DNA of 10,900 nt from contig JAAKFL010000047.1 in NCBI GenBank assembly GCA_011065065.1, positions 1 to 10,900 on the forward strand, read 5' to 3'. The DNA comes from Chlamydiota bacterium. GTDB lineage: Bacteria > Chlamydiota > Chlamydiia > Chlamydiales > SLFE01. The translations under genes and the position numbers were made by a program. This document shows, piece by piece, positions 1 to 6,657 of the stretch (positions are counted from its first letter, which is position 1; every line of letters begins with the position of its first letter). The notes under the pieces are model-generated. The model made no database searches, was not told the origin of the DNA, and worked only from the letters and a program-made list of their open reading frames with translations.

Positions 1-48
1 CTTGATGCTTTGACGCCCCTTTAGAGACAGTATCCTTAAAAATTTAAC

Positions 49-84
49 CGCGAAGATCGCGAAGAACGCGAAGATGCGCGAAGA
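49..84. repeat. CGCGAAGA short tandem repeat, four copies
   Basis: The octamer CGCGAAGA occurs at 49-56, 58-65, 67-74 and 77-84, each copy separated by one or two variable bases, giving a period of 9, 9 and 10. It lies upstream of the first gene and is not part of a convincing open frame. I recall similar CGCGAAG repeats as dispersed intergenic elements in environmental bacterial genomes, but this cannot be verified here. The spacing is too short and has no unique spacers, so it is not a CRISPR array. The 48 bases before it show nothing I can assign. Confidence 0.85.
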
Positions 85-96
85 CTGGAACCATTC

Positions 97-119
97 ATAG
101 TGACTTTCCTCACTATAAT
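97..119 (+). promoter_or_regulatory. Candidate promoter with palindromic operator-like site
   Basis: A perfect TATAAT lies at 114-119, about 70 bases before the chosen ATG of the next gene. No good -35 box is present at 16 to 18 bases upstream. Overlapping the -10 is a perfect 7-bp inverted repeat, ATAGTGA at 97-103 and TCACTAT at 110-116, with a 6-base loop. The sequence facts are direct. That it is a promoter, and that the palindrome could bind a regulator or activator compensating for the poor -35, is inference. Confidence 0.4.
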
Positions 120-177
120 TTAAATTTGAAATTATATTATTTGTTTGATACACAAGATGCAACCGGTGATTTTAACC

Positions 178-184
178 AAGGAGG
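178..184 (+). promoter_or_regulatory. Ribosome binding site deciding the start at 189
   Basis: A consensus AAGGAGG ends 4 bases before the ATG at 189. The same frame is open further upstream to a TTG at 126, but that codon has no Shine-Dalgarno sequence and would lie at the expected transcription start of the TATAAT at 114-119. The ATG at 189 is therefore preferred. Confidence 0.75.
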
Positions 185-188
185 AAAT

Positions 189-722
189 ATGTCTTGTGTA
201 TCACCTGCATGGAATACCAATCAATTAATCTTCTTTCCGAGAGAAGAGGAAAAAAACGGTCCCTGTTATCAATTATCAAGGATCTTGAACCGAGGCAAAG
301 CAAAATTTTACCTTATCATTAATGAACCGGCAACCTTTCCCACTACTTTATTTGATGGATATAAAAGAAGAATGACTTCGTGTGGTCGTAAAGCGGAAAT
401 GGAGGAAACGGCGAACAATATCAATGATGCTTTAAATGAAGGGTATCTTATTTTTGCTTTCGTCAATTTAGTTGAAAGATATGACAATTATGAGATTTCT
501 CCCTGGGAAATGAGACGTCGGTTTAAAATCAGCTTTGCTAAAAGCTTTAACCCAACAGATGTCCCTACCGGGATTAAATTTCAAGGGTTCAAGGAAGATT
601 TAGCTCAGAGTCTACCATTTGGGGAAAGGAGCCTTCCTAAATTAGGAAGTATCAAGTTTGAAGTGAAGAATTGGAGAGAAGATCCGATTCCTTTGAGTCT
701 TATGCCAGACGTCCCTGTTTAA
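189..722 (+). CDS. Hypothetical protein, AT-rich orphan, 177 aa
   Basis: I do not recognise this protein and see no catalytic motif. From the ATG at 189 it is 177 residues, with no signal peptide and no membrane-length hydrophobic stretch, so it is probably cytoplasmic. It is mixed in charge, with a short hydrophobic strand-like segment (residues about 40-44, FYLII) and another near 85-93 (YLIFAFVNL), suggesting a small alpha/beta fold. Cysteines lie at residues 3, 27 and 65. The gene looks more AT-rich than its neighbours and has a strong ribosome binding site, its own candidate promoter with a palindrome, and repeat elements on both sides. It stands alone on its strand and converges on the helicase gene. 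These traits suit a recently acquired or narrowly distributed gene, which is inference. An extension to TTG at 126 would add 21 residues and is disfavoured. Confidence 0.7.
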   Translation: MSCVSPAWNTNQLIFFPREEEKNGPCYQLSRILNRGKAKFYLIINEPATFPTTLFDGYKRRMTSCGRKAEMEETANNINDALNEGYLIFAFVNLVERYDNYEISPWEMRRRFKISFAKSFNPTDVPTGIKFQGFKEDLAQSLPFGERSLPKLGSIKFEVKNWREDPIPLSLMPDVPV

Positions 723-730
723 AATTTCAC

Positions 731-780
731 CACAGAGACACAGAGGCACAGAGAATTAGAAAATCTCTGCGCCTCTGCGT
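731..780. repeat. CACAGAG repeat with foldback arm
   Basis: CACAGAG occurs at 731-737, 739-745 and 747-753 with a period of 8, followed after a short loop by a reverse-complement arm at 764-780. The element fills the 74-base gap between two convergent genes. A second member of the same family lies at 7925-8016, also between convergent genes. Confidence 0.85.
738..780 (-). terminator. Hairpin between convergent genes, terminator-like
   Basis: Bases 738-754 pair with 764-780 in a 17-bp stem with 15 exact pairs and a 9-base loop. The two mismatches are A-C in plus-strand RNA but become G-U wobbles in minus-strand RNA, so the foldback is better on the helicase transcript, which it follows by 17 bases. 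There is no strong run of U right after the stem, so intrinsic termination is uncertain. It could instead block 3' exonucleases or simply be the repeat's own structure. Confidence 0.45.
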
Positions 781-796
781 TTCATTTCCTCAAAAG

Positions 797-2752
797 TCAC
801 TCCAACCACAAAGGCTCTTCTTCTTCATCCTTCTTCAAATACCCCTCAGGCAACTCATCCAAAAACCGACTGGGATCCATAAACCGCAACATGCCCCACA
901 TATAACGATATTTGGCTCTCGTCAAATACACCTGCTCCTTCGCGCGCGTCACCCCCACGTAAAGAAGACGGCGCTCTTCCTCCAACTCCTCAGGATTTTC
1001 CTTCGAATTGATGTGAGGCAAAAGATCCTCCTCCAATCCCACAACAAAAACCAGATCAAACTCAAGCCCCTTTCCATTATGCAATGTCATGAGGCGCACT
1101 TTTTGGCCGCTATCGTCTCCCTGATCCAAAGAAGACTTCAATGTGAGCTCCGCCAAGAACTCCGTGAGGTCTTCTCCGCCCCACTCAGCAGCTTTAGAAG
1201 CAAGTTCTTGAACATTGTCGCGACGATCTTGGTAAGATTCCGGGTCACTCTTCAAAAAGGACAGATATCCCGTCCATTCAATGGTGTCGACGACAAGGTC
1301 GCGAAGGCTGTTCTGGGATGACCGCAACTGATGAATGATCCGCACATAGTCCGCTAAGGCGGCCTTCTGTTTCTTATTCAGACGAACTTTATTTTCAAGA
1401 TTCTGATCATTCACAAGAGCATCACAGTAATCAAATATCGGAATGTTTTCACTGACCGCGGCTTTCTGCATTTTATCCAGGGTTGCTGGTCCAATCCCCC
1501 GTTTAGGAAGATTCACCGTTCTTGTGAAAGCGACAAAGTCACTTCCCGTTTGAACCATTCTGAGAAAGCCGAGTATGTCCTTCACTTCACGTCTTTGATA
1601 AAAGGAGATGCCCCCAAAAATGATGTAAGGAATTTTGTAGTGCAGAAAATAATCTTCAAAAACACGGGATTGGAAGTTAGTGCGGTAAAACACAACAATT
1701 TCGTTTAACGGAACTCCTTCATTCTGATGAGACATGATCCGTTTGAGGACAAATTCCGCTTCGTCACGCTCACTTTTGACTTCTCGGAATTGAATGGGCT
1801 CGCCTTCTCCACGATCACTCCAGAGATTTTTCTCATAGCGACTGTCATTGTGTTGGATCAACGCATTTGCAGCCTCAAGAATATTCGAACGGCTGCGGTA
1901 ATTTTGCTCCAGTCGAATGATTTTGGCTCCGGGAAAATCCTTCTCGAAGTCCAAAATATTGCGAATGGTGGCACCTCTCCACGAGTAGATCGATTGATCG
2001 GGATCTCCCACAGCAAAAAGATTACGGTTATTGCCGGCTAGACGCTTCACGAACTCGTATTGCGCATGATTGGTATCTTGGTATTCGTCAATGAGAAGGT
2101 ATTTCCATCGCGATTGGTAGACATCGAGGATTTGTGGGTGCTCCGTAAAGAGCTTAACGGGTAAAAATAAAAGATCATCAAAATCGACCGCGTTACATTC
2201 TTTCAGTCTTGCCTGGTACATGGCATAGACGTCTGGAAAATATTTCATTTCTCCGACTGTGAATTCATTGGGATCGAGGTCTAACGGAGCTTGCATGGCA
2301 TTTTTGCAGCGGGAGATTGTTTGCCGAAATGTTTTTAGCGACTTCCTCTTTTCGACTGACGGGACATTTTCCATGCACCCTTTGAGAAGCTTTTCGGAAT
2401 CTTCCTCATCATAGATCGCAAACCCACGATTGTATCCCAGAGCCTGAATCGATTCACGGAGAATGCGAGCCCCTAAGCTGTGGAACGTGCTGATCAATAC
2501 ACGGCTGCTGGTGGCATTCCGCACCCGCTCACCCATTTCCTCGGCCGCCTTATTGGTAAAAGTAAGCCCCAGGATTTGATGAGGGTGGATCCCTTTTTCC
2601 AGCAACCTCACGATGCGCTGAGTCACCACTCGGGTTTTACCAGAGCCCGCACCGGCAATCACCAGCAAAGGCCCTTCCATGTGATCAATCGCCTGAATCT
2701 GTTCAGGATTGAGGGTTTCTTTTTCCGACATCTTTGTAAGCAATGTTTCCAT
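797..2752 (-). CDS. UvrD/PcrA/Rep-family superfamily 1 DNA helicase
   Basis: ATP-dependent 3'-5' DNA helicase of superfamily 1A, acting in the cytoplasm in repair or replication restart. All diagnostic motifs are visible: Walker A GAGSGKT (residues 34-40), motif Ia LTFTNKAAEEM (63-73), motif II DEYQD (222-226), motif III QSIYSWRG (253-260), motif IV NYRS (284-287), motif V TLHNGKGLEF (556-565) and motif VI RRLLYVGVTRAKE (594-606). At 651 residues it is shorter than typical PcrA or UvrD (about 720) and near Rep in size. It ends in an acidic tail soon after the core, so the usual extended C-terminal RNA-polymerase-binding domain seems absent. The start is uncertain: neither the ATG at 2752 nor the in-frame ATG at 2731 has a clear ribosome binding site, and both lie inside the 3' end of putA, suggesting coupled translation. 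UvrD, PcrA and Rep cannot be separated from sequence alone. Confidence 0.93.
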   Translation of the reverse strand: METLLTKMSEKETLNPEQIQAIDHMEGPLLVIAGAGSGKTRVVTQRIVRLLEKGIHPHQILGLTFTNKAAEEMGERVRNATSSRVLISTFHSLGARILRESIQALGYNRGFAIYDEEDSEKLLKGCMENVPSVEKRKSLKTFRQTISRCKNAMQAPLDLDPNEFTVGEMKYFPDVYAMYQARLKECNAVDFDDLLFLPVKLFTEHPQILDVYQSRWKYLLIDEYQDTNHAQYEFVKRLAGNNRNLFAVGDPDQSIYSWRGATIRNILDFEKDFPGAKIIRLEQNYRSRSNILEAANALIQHNDSRYEKNLWSDRGEGEPIQFREVKSERDEAEFVLKRIMSHQNEGVPLNEIVVFYRTNFQSRVFEDYFLHYKIPYIIFGGISFYQRREVKDILGFLRMVQTGSDFVAFTRTVNLPKRGIGPATLDKMQKAAVSENIPIFDYCDALVNDQNLENKVRLNKKQKAALADYVRIIHQLRSSQNSLRDLVVDTIEWTGYLSFLKSDPESYQDRRDNVQELASKAAEWGGEDLTEFLAELTLKSSLDQGDDSGQKVRLMTLHNGKGLEFDLVFVVGLEEDLLPHINSKENPEELEEERRLLYVGVTRAKEQVYLTRAKYRYMWGMLRFMDPSRFLDELPEGYLKKDEEEEPLWLE

Positions 2753-5700
2753 ATCGATGATAATCGTAGCTGATACTCAGTTCACGAAGATAATTTATAA
2801 GTTCTATACGCCCCGTCGCCATCACCGGGCCATCCATAACACTACAAGCTGAATCAGCCAACGCTTTCGCTAAACTCTCCGAAGGTTTTGACAGGAGACG
2901 AATTCGTTTTTCTGGGAGATCCGACAAACGGTGCATGAACTCTTTTTCACTCTCTTGAATCAACCGTGTACGTGGCAGTTGGCTCCATAAATCACTCGTG
3001 AACAACTCAGAGAACGAGCTGTTTTCACAACTCACATCAATGGGTGTTCCACAGGTTAAAGCAGCTGCGACAACTCTGAAAATATCGAGTTCAGCATCTC
3101 CCTCTTGAATTCTGAGCGTTACCAGATTGCGGGAAAGATAGCGAACAATGTTATCTTCTCCCAATATTGCAGAAGGATCATGGTCTTTTGAAAAATACTC
3201 CTCCCAAACCCGAGCATAATCTCCAATACTGGCCCGCCACACTTTCAACTGCTCACCAGTCCATTTTTCTCCTAGTGTATGATTCAAAGGAACGACTGTG
3301 GGTGCCACCATCTCTGTTTCACGGGGAAGTTGTGTCTGTTTGGGTTTCATAAAGGCCATGAGGTAATTTGGACCTCCTGTTTTAATCCCTGAACCAAAGC
3401 TGCTCTCTTTACAACCACCAAATGGTTGCCGCTGCACAATCGCTCCTATGATTCCGCGATTGATGTAACAGTTCCCCACTTCCACATTCTCTATCCAGTA
3501 CTCTTCTTCCCTTTCGTCAAGAGTATGGAGACCCGAGGTCAAACCGTAGGGCACCCCATTAACAATTTCGACGGCATGCTTGAGATTCTCAGCACACATA
3601 ATACTCAAAACAGGACCGAAGAATTCTGTTTGATGAGAAAAGCTGCCTGGCTTCACACCAATTTTGATTCCGGGAGACCACAATCGCGGGTTTTCCTGAT
3701 CTTGCTTGGGTTCCAATAACCACTCTTCGCCCTCATCGAGCTCCGTCAAGCCTTTCATCAGTTTTTCACCAGGCGGATGAATCAAAGGATTGATCCGTGA
3801 TGAGAGACTCCATGCGGATCCCACTTCTAAACTTCTTGCTGCATCCATGAGTTGATGGAGAAAATGCTGATCTTGATACACCTCTTTTTCCAAAACCAAA
3901 AGGCTACAAGCGCTGCACTTTTGTCCAGAATGGGAAAATGCAGAATGAATCACATCTTTAATTGCCAGGTCGCGATCCGACATGGCTGTGACAACCATGG
4001 CATTTTTTCCTCCCGTCTCAGCACATATATCAATTCCCGGCCTCATCTTAAGCAGAAGCTTTGCTGTACTGGTCCCCCCCGTCAGGATCACTTTTTTCAC
4101 ACGAGGATCTTTCACCAAATAAGATCCCACTGTTTCATCTTTACAGGGGACGAACTGGAGTAACTTCTTGCTGATCCCCGCTTTCCAAAAAGCTTTCGCC
4201 ACCTCCCAGCCAATCAAAACAGCCTCAGAAGCCGGCTTAAAGATCACAGGATTTCCAGTGGCTAAAGCCGCCACGATTCCTCCGGTCGGAATCGCACATG
4301 GGAAATTCCACGGAGGCAATATCAAGGTTGTTCCCTTAGGAGCCCACTTGACTCCCTCTAGAGAATCGAGCTCTACCATCTTGCGTCGGTAATACTCGAT
4401 GAAATCAACCGCCTCTGATACCTCGACATCCGCCTCAGTCACCAACTTTCCTCCGCCAGCAACCATCGCTCCCACCATGTCTCCTCGTTTCGCACGGAAA
4501 TTTGTGGCCACCTCAGCCAATATTTTTGATCGTTCTTTTGGGGAAGTATTGGCCCATTCCTCTTCCATCCCTTCCGCCACGTTCAAAGCCTGATCGGCAA
4601 CCTGTTGACTGGCATGAGACATTTCACAGAGGATGACATCGGGGCGGGAAGGATCGCGAATGGGACGAGAAAACACATCATTTTTGCTTGAAGGCAATAC
4701 CTCCTCACCACCCACAACAAGAGGAATCGGATGATAGTATTTTTCCTTCCAATCCCGTAAAATTCCATCGGCCCATTTGCAATTATGCGACAATGACCAA
4801 TCGGTATCCGCCTCATTTTGGAAAGCCACGCGGTCTTCTAAACTTGGTGGCTCCAACAACCGATTCTGCACACGCCTTGGCTTAAAACTGACAGAATTTG
4901 CTGCATGACAAGAGAGTGAAAATAAACTGGCCTGCTGCTGCCAATCGCGAGTCCCAGGTATCAACCCAAAAGCGTGGCGCAAAAAGTTTTCCGGGGCTGT
5001 GTTTTCATCTAAACGCCTCACCAAATAAGACACAGCATACTGGAACTCATTCTCATGAACGACAGGACAATAAAGAAGCATATGGCCAGAAAGCTGCTTC
5101 ACCACACGCTGCATGTGATCGGCCATACCCTCTAACATTTCAAATGAAACAAACTCCTCAACCCCATTCTCCGCTCTCAATAAAAGAGCATAAGCGATAT
5201 CAAAAAGATTATGTGACCCAACACCAATGGCTACGGCACGGGCATGTTCGGGTTGACATCCATATGTCAACATCCGTTTAAAATTCGCATCCACATCAAC
5301 CTTGTGTACATAGGGAGCCTGTGGCCAGCATCTTAAACGGGCTTCCAGCTGCTCCATTGTCAAATTCGCTCCTTTTACCAAACGAATTTTGATCGGAGCC
5401 CCTCCGCTTGCAACCCTCTGCAACGCCCATAAAGTCAACTCCTGTTGATAAATATACGCATCGGGCAGATAGGCCTGCAACACAATACCAGCAGAAAGAT
5501 TAAAGAATTCAAGTTCATCCAAAACTTTTCGAAACACCACTACTGTTAATCCAAGGTCGCGGTACTCTTCCATATCAAGATTCACAAATTTAGGAACTTT
5601 GGTCCCATCTTCTCGAGTAAATTCATGACGTGCCGCCGCCCGGTACAGCTCTCGCAATCGTTCTGCTAAGATGTCAATGGTTTGGTCACGGGCCAACAAA

Positions 5701-6326
5701 TTCAACTGACTGCAAATGGTCGAAATCTTCACAGAAATGTATTCAATTTCAGGACGGGCCAAATCATCTAAATACATTTTTAAACGATGAAGAGCTTCCT
5801 CTTCCCCCAAAATCGCCTCGCCCAAGTGATTGATATTCACTCTGACCCCTTCACCAAGACGCTGCTGAATATGTTTTTTCAGCTTATTCCGATCAGCCGG
5901 TAAGATCACTTTTGCAGTCTCTTTTCGAATCATTTTTTTTGCCAGGGGAACGAACAATGCAGCTGCTTTTCTTCCCAACAATTTGAAGGCTTGAAGAGGC
6001 ATCTTTTTATTCAAAGTCAGGTATTGGGGAATGCCAAATTTTCCTAGAATATATAGAAGCTGATCCGCGACACGACGGTTAGAAGTGCTGCGAAAACACT
6101 CGTCAGTGAGCGTTGTCGTAAAGTCTTTTCCAGCGGGATCTTCCATCATCCGAGCCAACTGATCCTGCTGAGCCCGCTCAGAATAAGACTGAATTCGTCG
6201 GGACTCATTAATCATCAAAGCAGCCAGATCGATCGTAATCTCCCGACGTGCTTCTATTGACAATGATTTTCCTTTCACAGATTGAATCTTATCTTTCGCC
6301 TTCGTCATAAAATGGGACTCGTCCAT
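2703..6326 (-). CDS. putA: Bifunctional proline dehydrogenase / L-glutamate-gamma-semialdehyde dehydrogenase
   Basis: Fused enzyme that oxidises proline to pyrroline-5-carboxylate with FAD, then to glutamate with NAD+. Residues about 110-460 are the proline dehydrogenase barrel: VKIS near 200, NLDMEE near 250, QAYLPDAY near 285, RLVKGAN near 316 and YLVRRLDEN near 435, whose arginine pair is the expected substrate carboxylate site. Residues about 530-993 are the aldehyde dehydrogenase: PPWNFP near 671, LTGGT near 749, catalytic-region glutamate in ETGGKN (about 770) and nucleophile cysteine in SGQKCS (about 804). About 210 further residues follow, matching the extra C-terminal domain of long PutA proteins of about 1200 residues; this one has 1207. 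The N-terminal ribbon-helix-helix DNA-binding domain of self-regulating PutA is not seen, so it should be enzyme only. The ATG at 6326 is chosen over a TTG at 6347 because AAGGAAGGA sits 4 bases before it. Its 3' end overlaps the helicase gene by 50 bases. Confidence 0.96.
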   Translation of the reverse strand: MDESHFMTKAKDKIQSVKGKSLSIEARREITIDLAALMINESRRIQSYSERAQQDQLARMMEDPAGKDFTTTLTDECFRSTSNRRVADQLLYILGKFGIPQYLTLNKKMPLQAFKLLGRKAAALFVPLAKKMIRKETAKVILPADRNKLKKHIQQRLGEGVRVNINHLGEAILGEEEALHRLKMYLDDLARPEIEYISVKISTICSQLNLLARDQTIDILAERLRELYRAAARHEFTREDGTKVPKFVNLDMEEYRDLGLTVVVFRKVLDELEFFNLSAGIVLQAYLPDAYIYQQELTLWALQRVASGGAPIKIRLVKGANLTMEQLEARLRCWPQAPYVHKVDVDANFKRMLTYGCQPEHARAVAIGVGSHNLFDIAYALLLRAENGVEEFVSFEMLEGMADHMQRVVKQLSGHMLLYCPVVHENEFQYAVSYLVRRLDENTAPENFLRHAFGLIPGTRDWQQQASLFSLSCHAANSVSFKPRRVQNRLLEPPSLEDRVAFQNEADTDWSLSHNCKWADGILRDWKEKYYHPIPLVVGGEEVLPSSKNDVFSRPIRDPSRPDVILCEMSHASQQVADQALNVAEGMEEEWANTSPKERSKILAEVATNFRAKRGDMVGAMVAGGGKLVTEADVEVSEAVDFIEYYRRKMVELDSLEGVKWAPKGTTLILPPWNFPCAIPTGGIVAALATGNPVIFKPASEAVLIGWEVAKAFWKAGISKKLLQFVPCKDETVGSYLVKDPRVKKVILTGGTSTAKLLLKMRPGIDICAETGGKNAMVVTAMSDRDLAIKDVIHSAFSHSGQKCSACSLLVLEKEVYQDQHFLHQLMDAARSLEVGSAWSLSSRINPLIHPPGEKLMKGLTELDEGEEWLLEPKQDQENPRLWSPGIKIGVKPGSFSHQTEFFGPVLSIMCAENLKHAVEIVNGVPYGLTSGLHTLDEREEEYWIENVEVGNCYINRGIIGAIVQRQPFGGCKESSFGSGIKTGGPNYLMAFMKPKQTQLPRETEMVAPTVVPLNHTLGEKWTGEQLKVWRASIGDYARVWEEYFSKDHDPSAILGEDNIVRYLSRNLVTLRIQEGDAELDIFRVVAAALTCGTPIDVSCENSSFSELFTSDLWSQLPRTRLIQESEKEFMHRLSDLPEKRIRLLSKPSESLAKALADSACSVMDGPVMATGRIELINYLRELSISYDYHRYGNIAYKDVGKRNPQS

Positions 6327-6330
6327 GAAT

Positions 6331-6339
6331 TCCTTCCTT
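6331..6339 (-). promoter_or_regulatory. Ribosome binding site for putA
   Basis: On the minus strand AAGGAAGGA precedes ATG at 6326 by 4 bases. The TTG at 6347 lies upstream of this site and would make the Shine-Dalgarno sequence part of the coding region, so ATG at 6326 is the better start. Confidence 0.7.
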
Positions 6340-6380
6340 CTTAGCAAACAGAACTTATATTATCGAAAAGTAAAAGGATT

Positions 6381-6409
6381 ATTATAACCGAGAATCTGCT
6401 TTTAGAAAA
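6381..6409 (-). promoter_or_regulatory. Candidate putA promoter
   Basis: A perfect TATAAT on the minus strand occupies 6386 down to 6381. At 17 bases upstream the -35 position reads TTTTCT (6409 to 6404), a weak match. The -10 sits about 55 bases from the putA ATG, giving a leader near 50 bases. It lies outside the large palindrome, which starts 30 bases further upstream. This rests on one good box only. Confidence 0.35.
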
Positions 6410-6438
6410 CCTAAATCCACGTTTATTCTACGTTCAGC

Positions 6439-6605
6439 TTAACCCAAGTTTACCTCTTGTAGTGCAGAATTTTCTTCGTCTTGCTAGCCCTAAGTGATTT
6501 ACAATTTTTGAGCTGGGTTAACAAACCCTATCTCAAAAATCGTAAACCCCATAGGACAAACAATACTTTGAAAATTCTGCACTACAAGAGGTAAACTTGG
6601 GTTAA
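6439..6605. repeat. 167-bp near-perfect palindrome with 36-bp arms, MITE-like
   Basis: Bases 6439-6474 are the exact reverse complement of 6570-6605 over all 36 positions, and pairing stops abruptly at both outer ends. The interior continues the same symmetry: 23 bases on each side match at 13 positions, then 6498-6512 pairs with 6532-6546 at 14 of 15 positions, then GGGTT at 6515-6519 can pair with AACCC at 6524-6528 around a 4-base loop. The arms are centred on 6522, as is the inner stem. Both outer ends read TTAA. There is no open frame inside. The form fits a small non-autonomous transposable element or a long structured RNA; no transposase in the window explains it. It fills the core of the 331-base gap between divergent putA and namZ. 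Confidence 0.9.
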
Positions 6606-6630
6606 CCAAATAGACTAAATGGGCTATAGT
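6602..6630 (+). promoter_or_regulatory. Candidate namZ promoter using the palindrome edge
   Basis: TTAACC at 6602-6607 (four of six -35 consensus bases) and TATAGT at 6625-6630 (five of six -10 bases) are separated by exactly 17 bases. Most of the -35 is the outer TTAA of the palindrome. Transcription would begin near 6637, just ahead of the ATG at 6658, which would exclude the upstream ATG at 6619 as a start. The boxes are seen; promoter activity is inferred. Confidence 0.4.
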
Positions 6631-6657
6631 AGGGATAAAGCGAGGTCTAAAATTTTT

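Noticed and set aside
126..188. Upstream TTG extension of the first gene
   Set aside because: There is no ribosome binding site before TTG at 126 and it sits at the likely transcription start, while AAGGAGG directly precedes ATG at 189.
671..1321. Open frame of 216 codons on the plus strand over the end of the helicase gene
   Set aside because: It runs antisense through conserved helicase motifs V and VI and begins in the repeat region; its His/Arg/Gln/Leu-rich composition is that of a shadow frame.
4898..5281. Open frame of 127 codons on the plus strand inside putA
   Set aside because: It is antisense to the conserved proline dehydrogenase barrel, and its product has no recognisable pattern or ribosome binding site.
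2703..6326. PutA as its own transcriptional repressor
   Set aside because: The N-terminus shows no ribbon-helix-helix DNA-binding domain before the proline dehydrogenase region.
6439..6605. Complete insertion sequence
   Set aside because: The 36-bp inverted arms look like transposon ends, but there is no transposase frame between them; only a non-autonomous element is possible.
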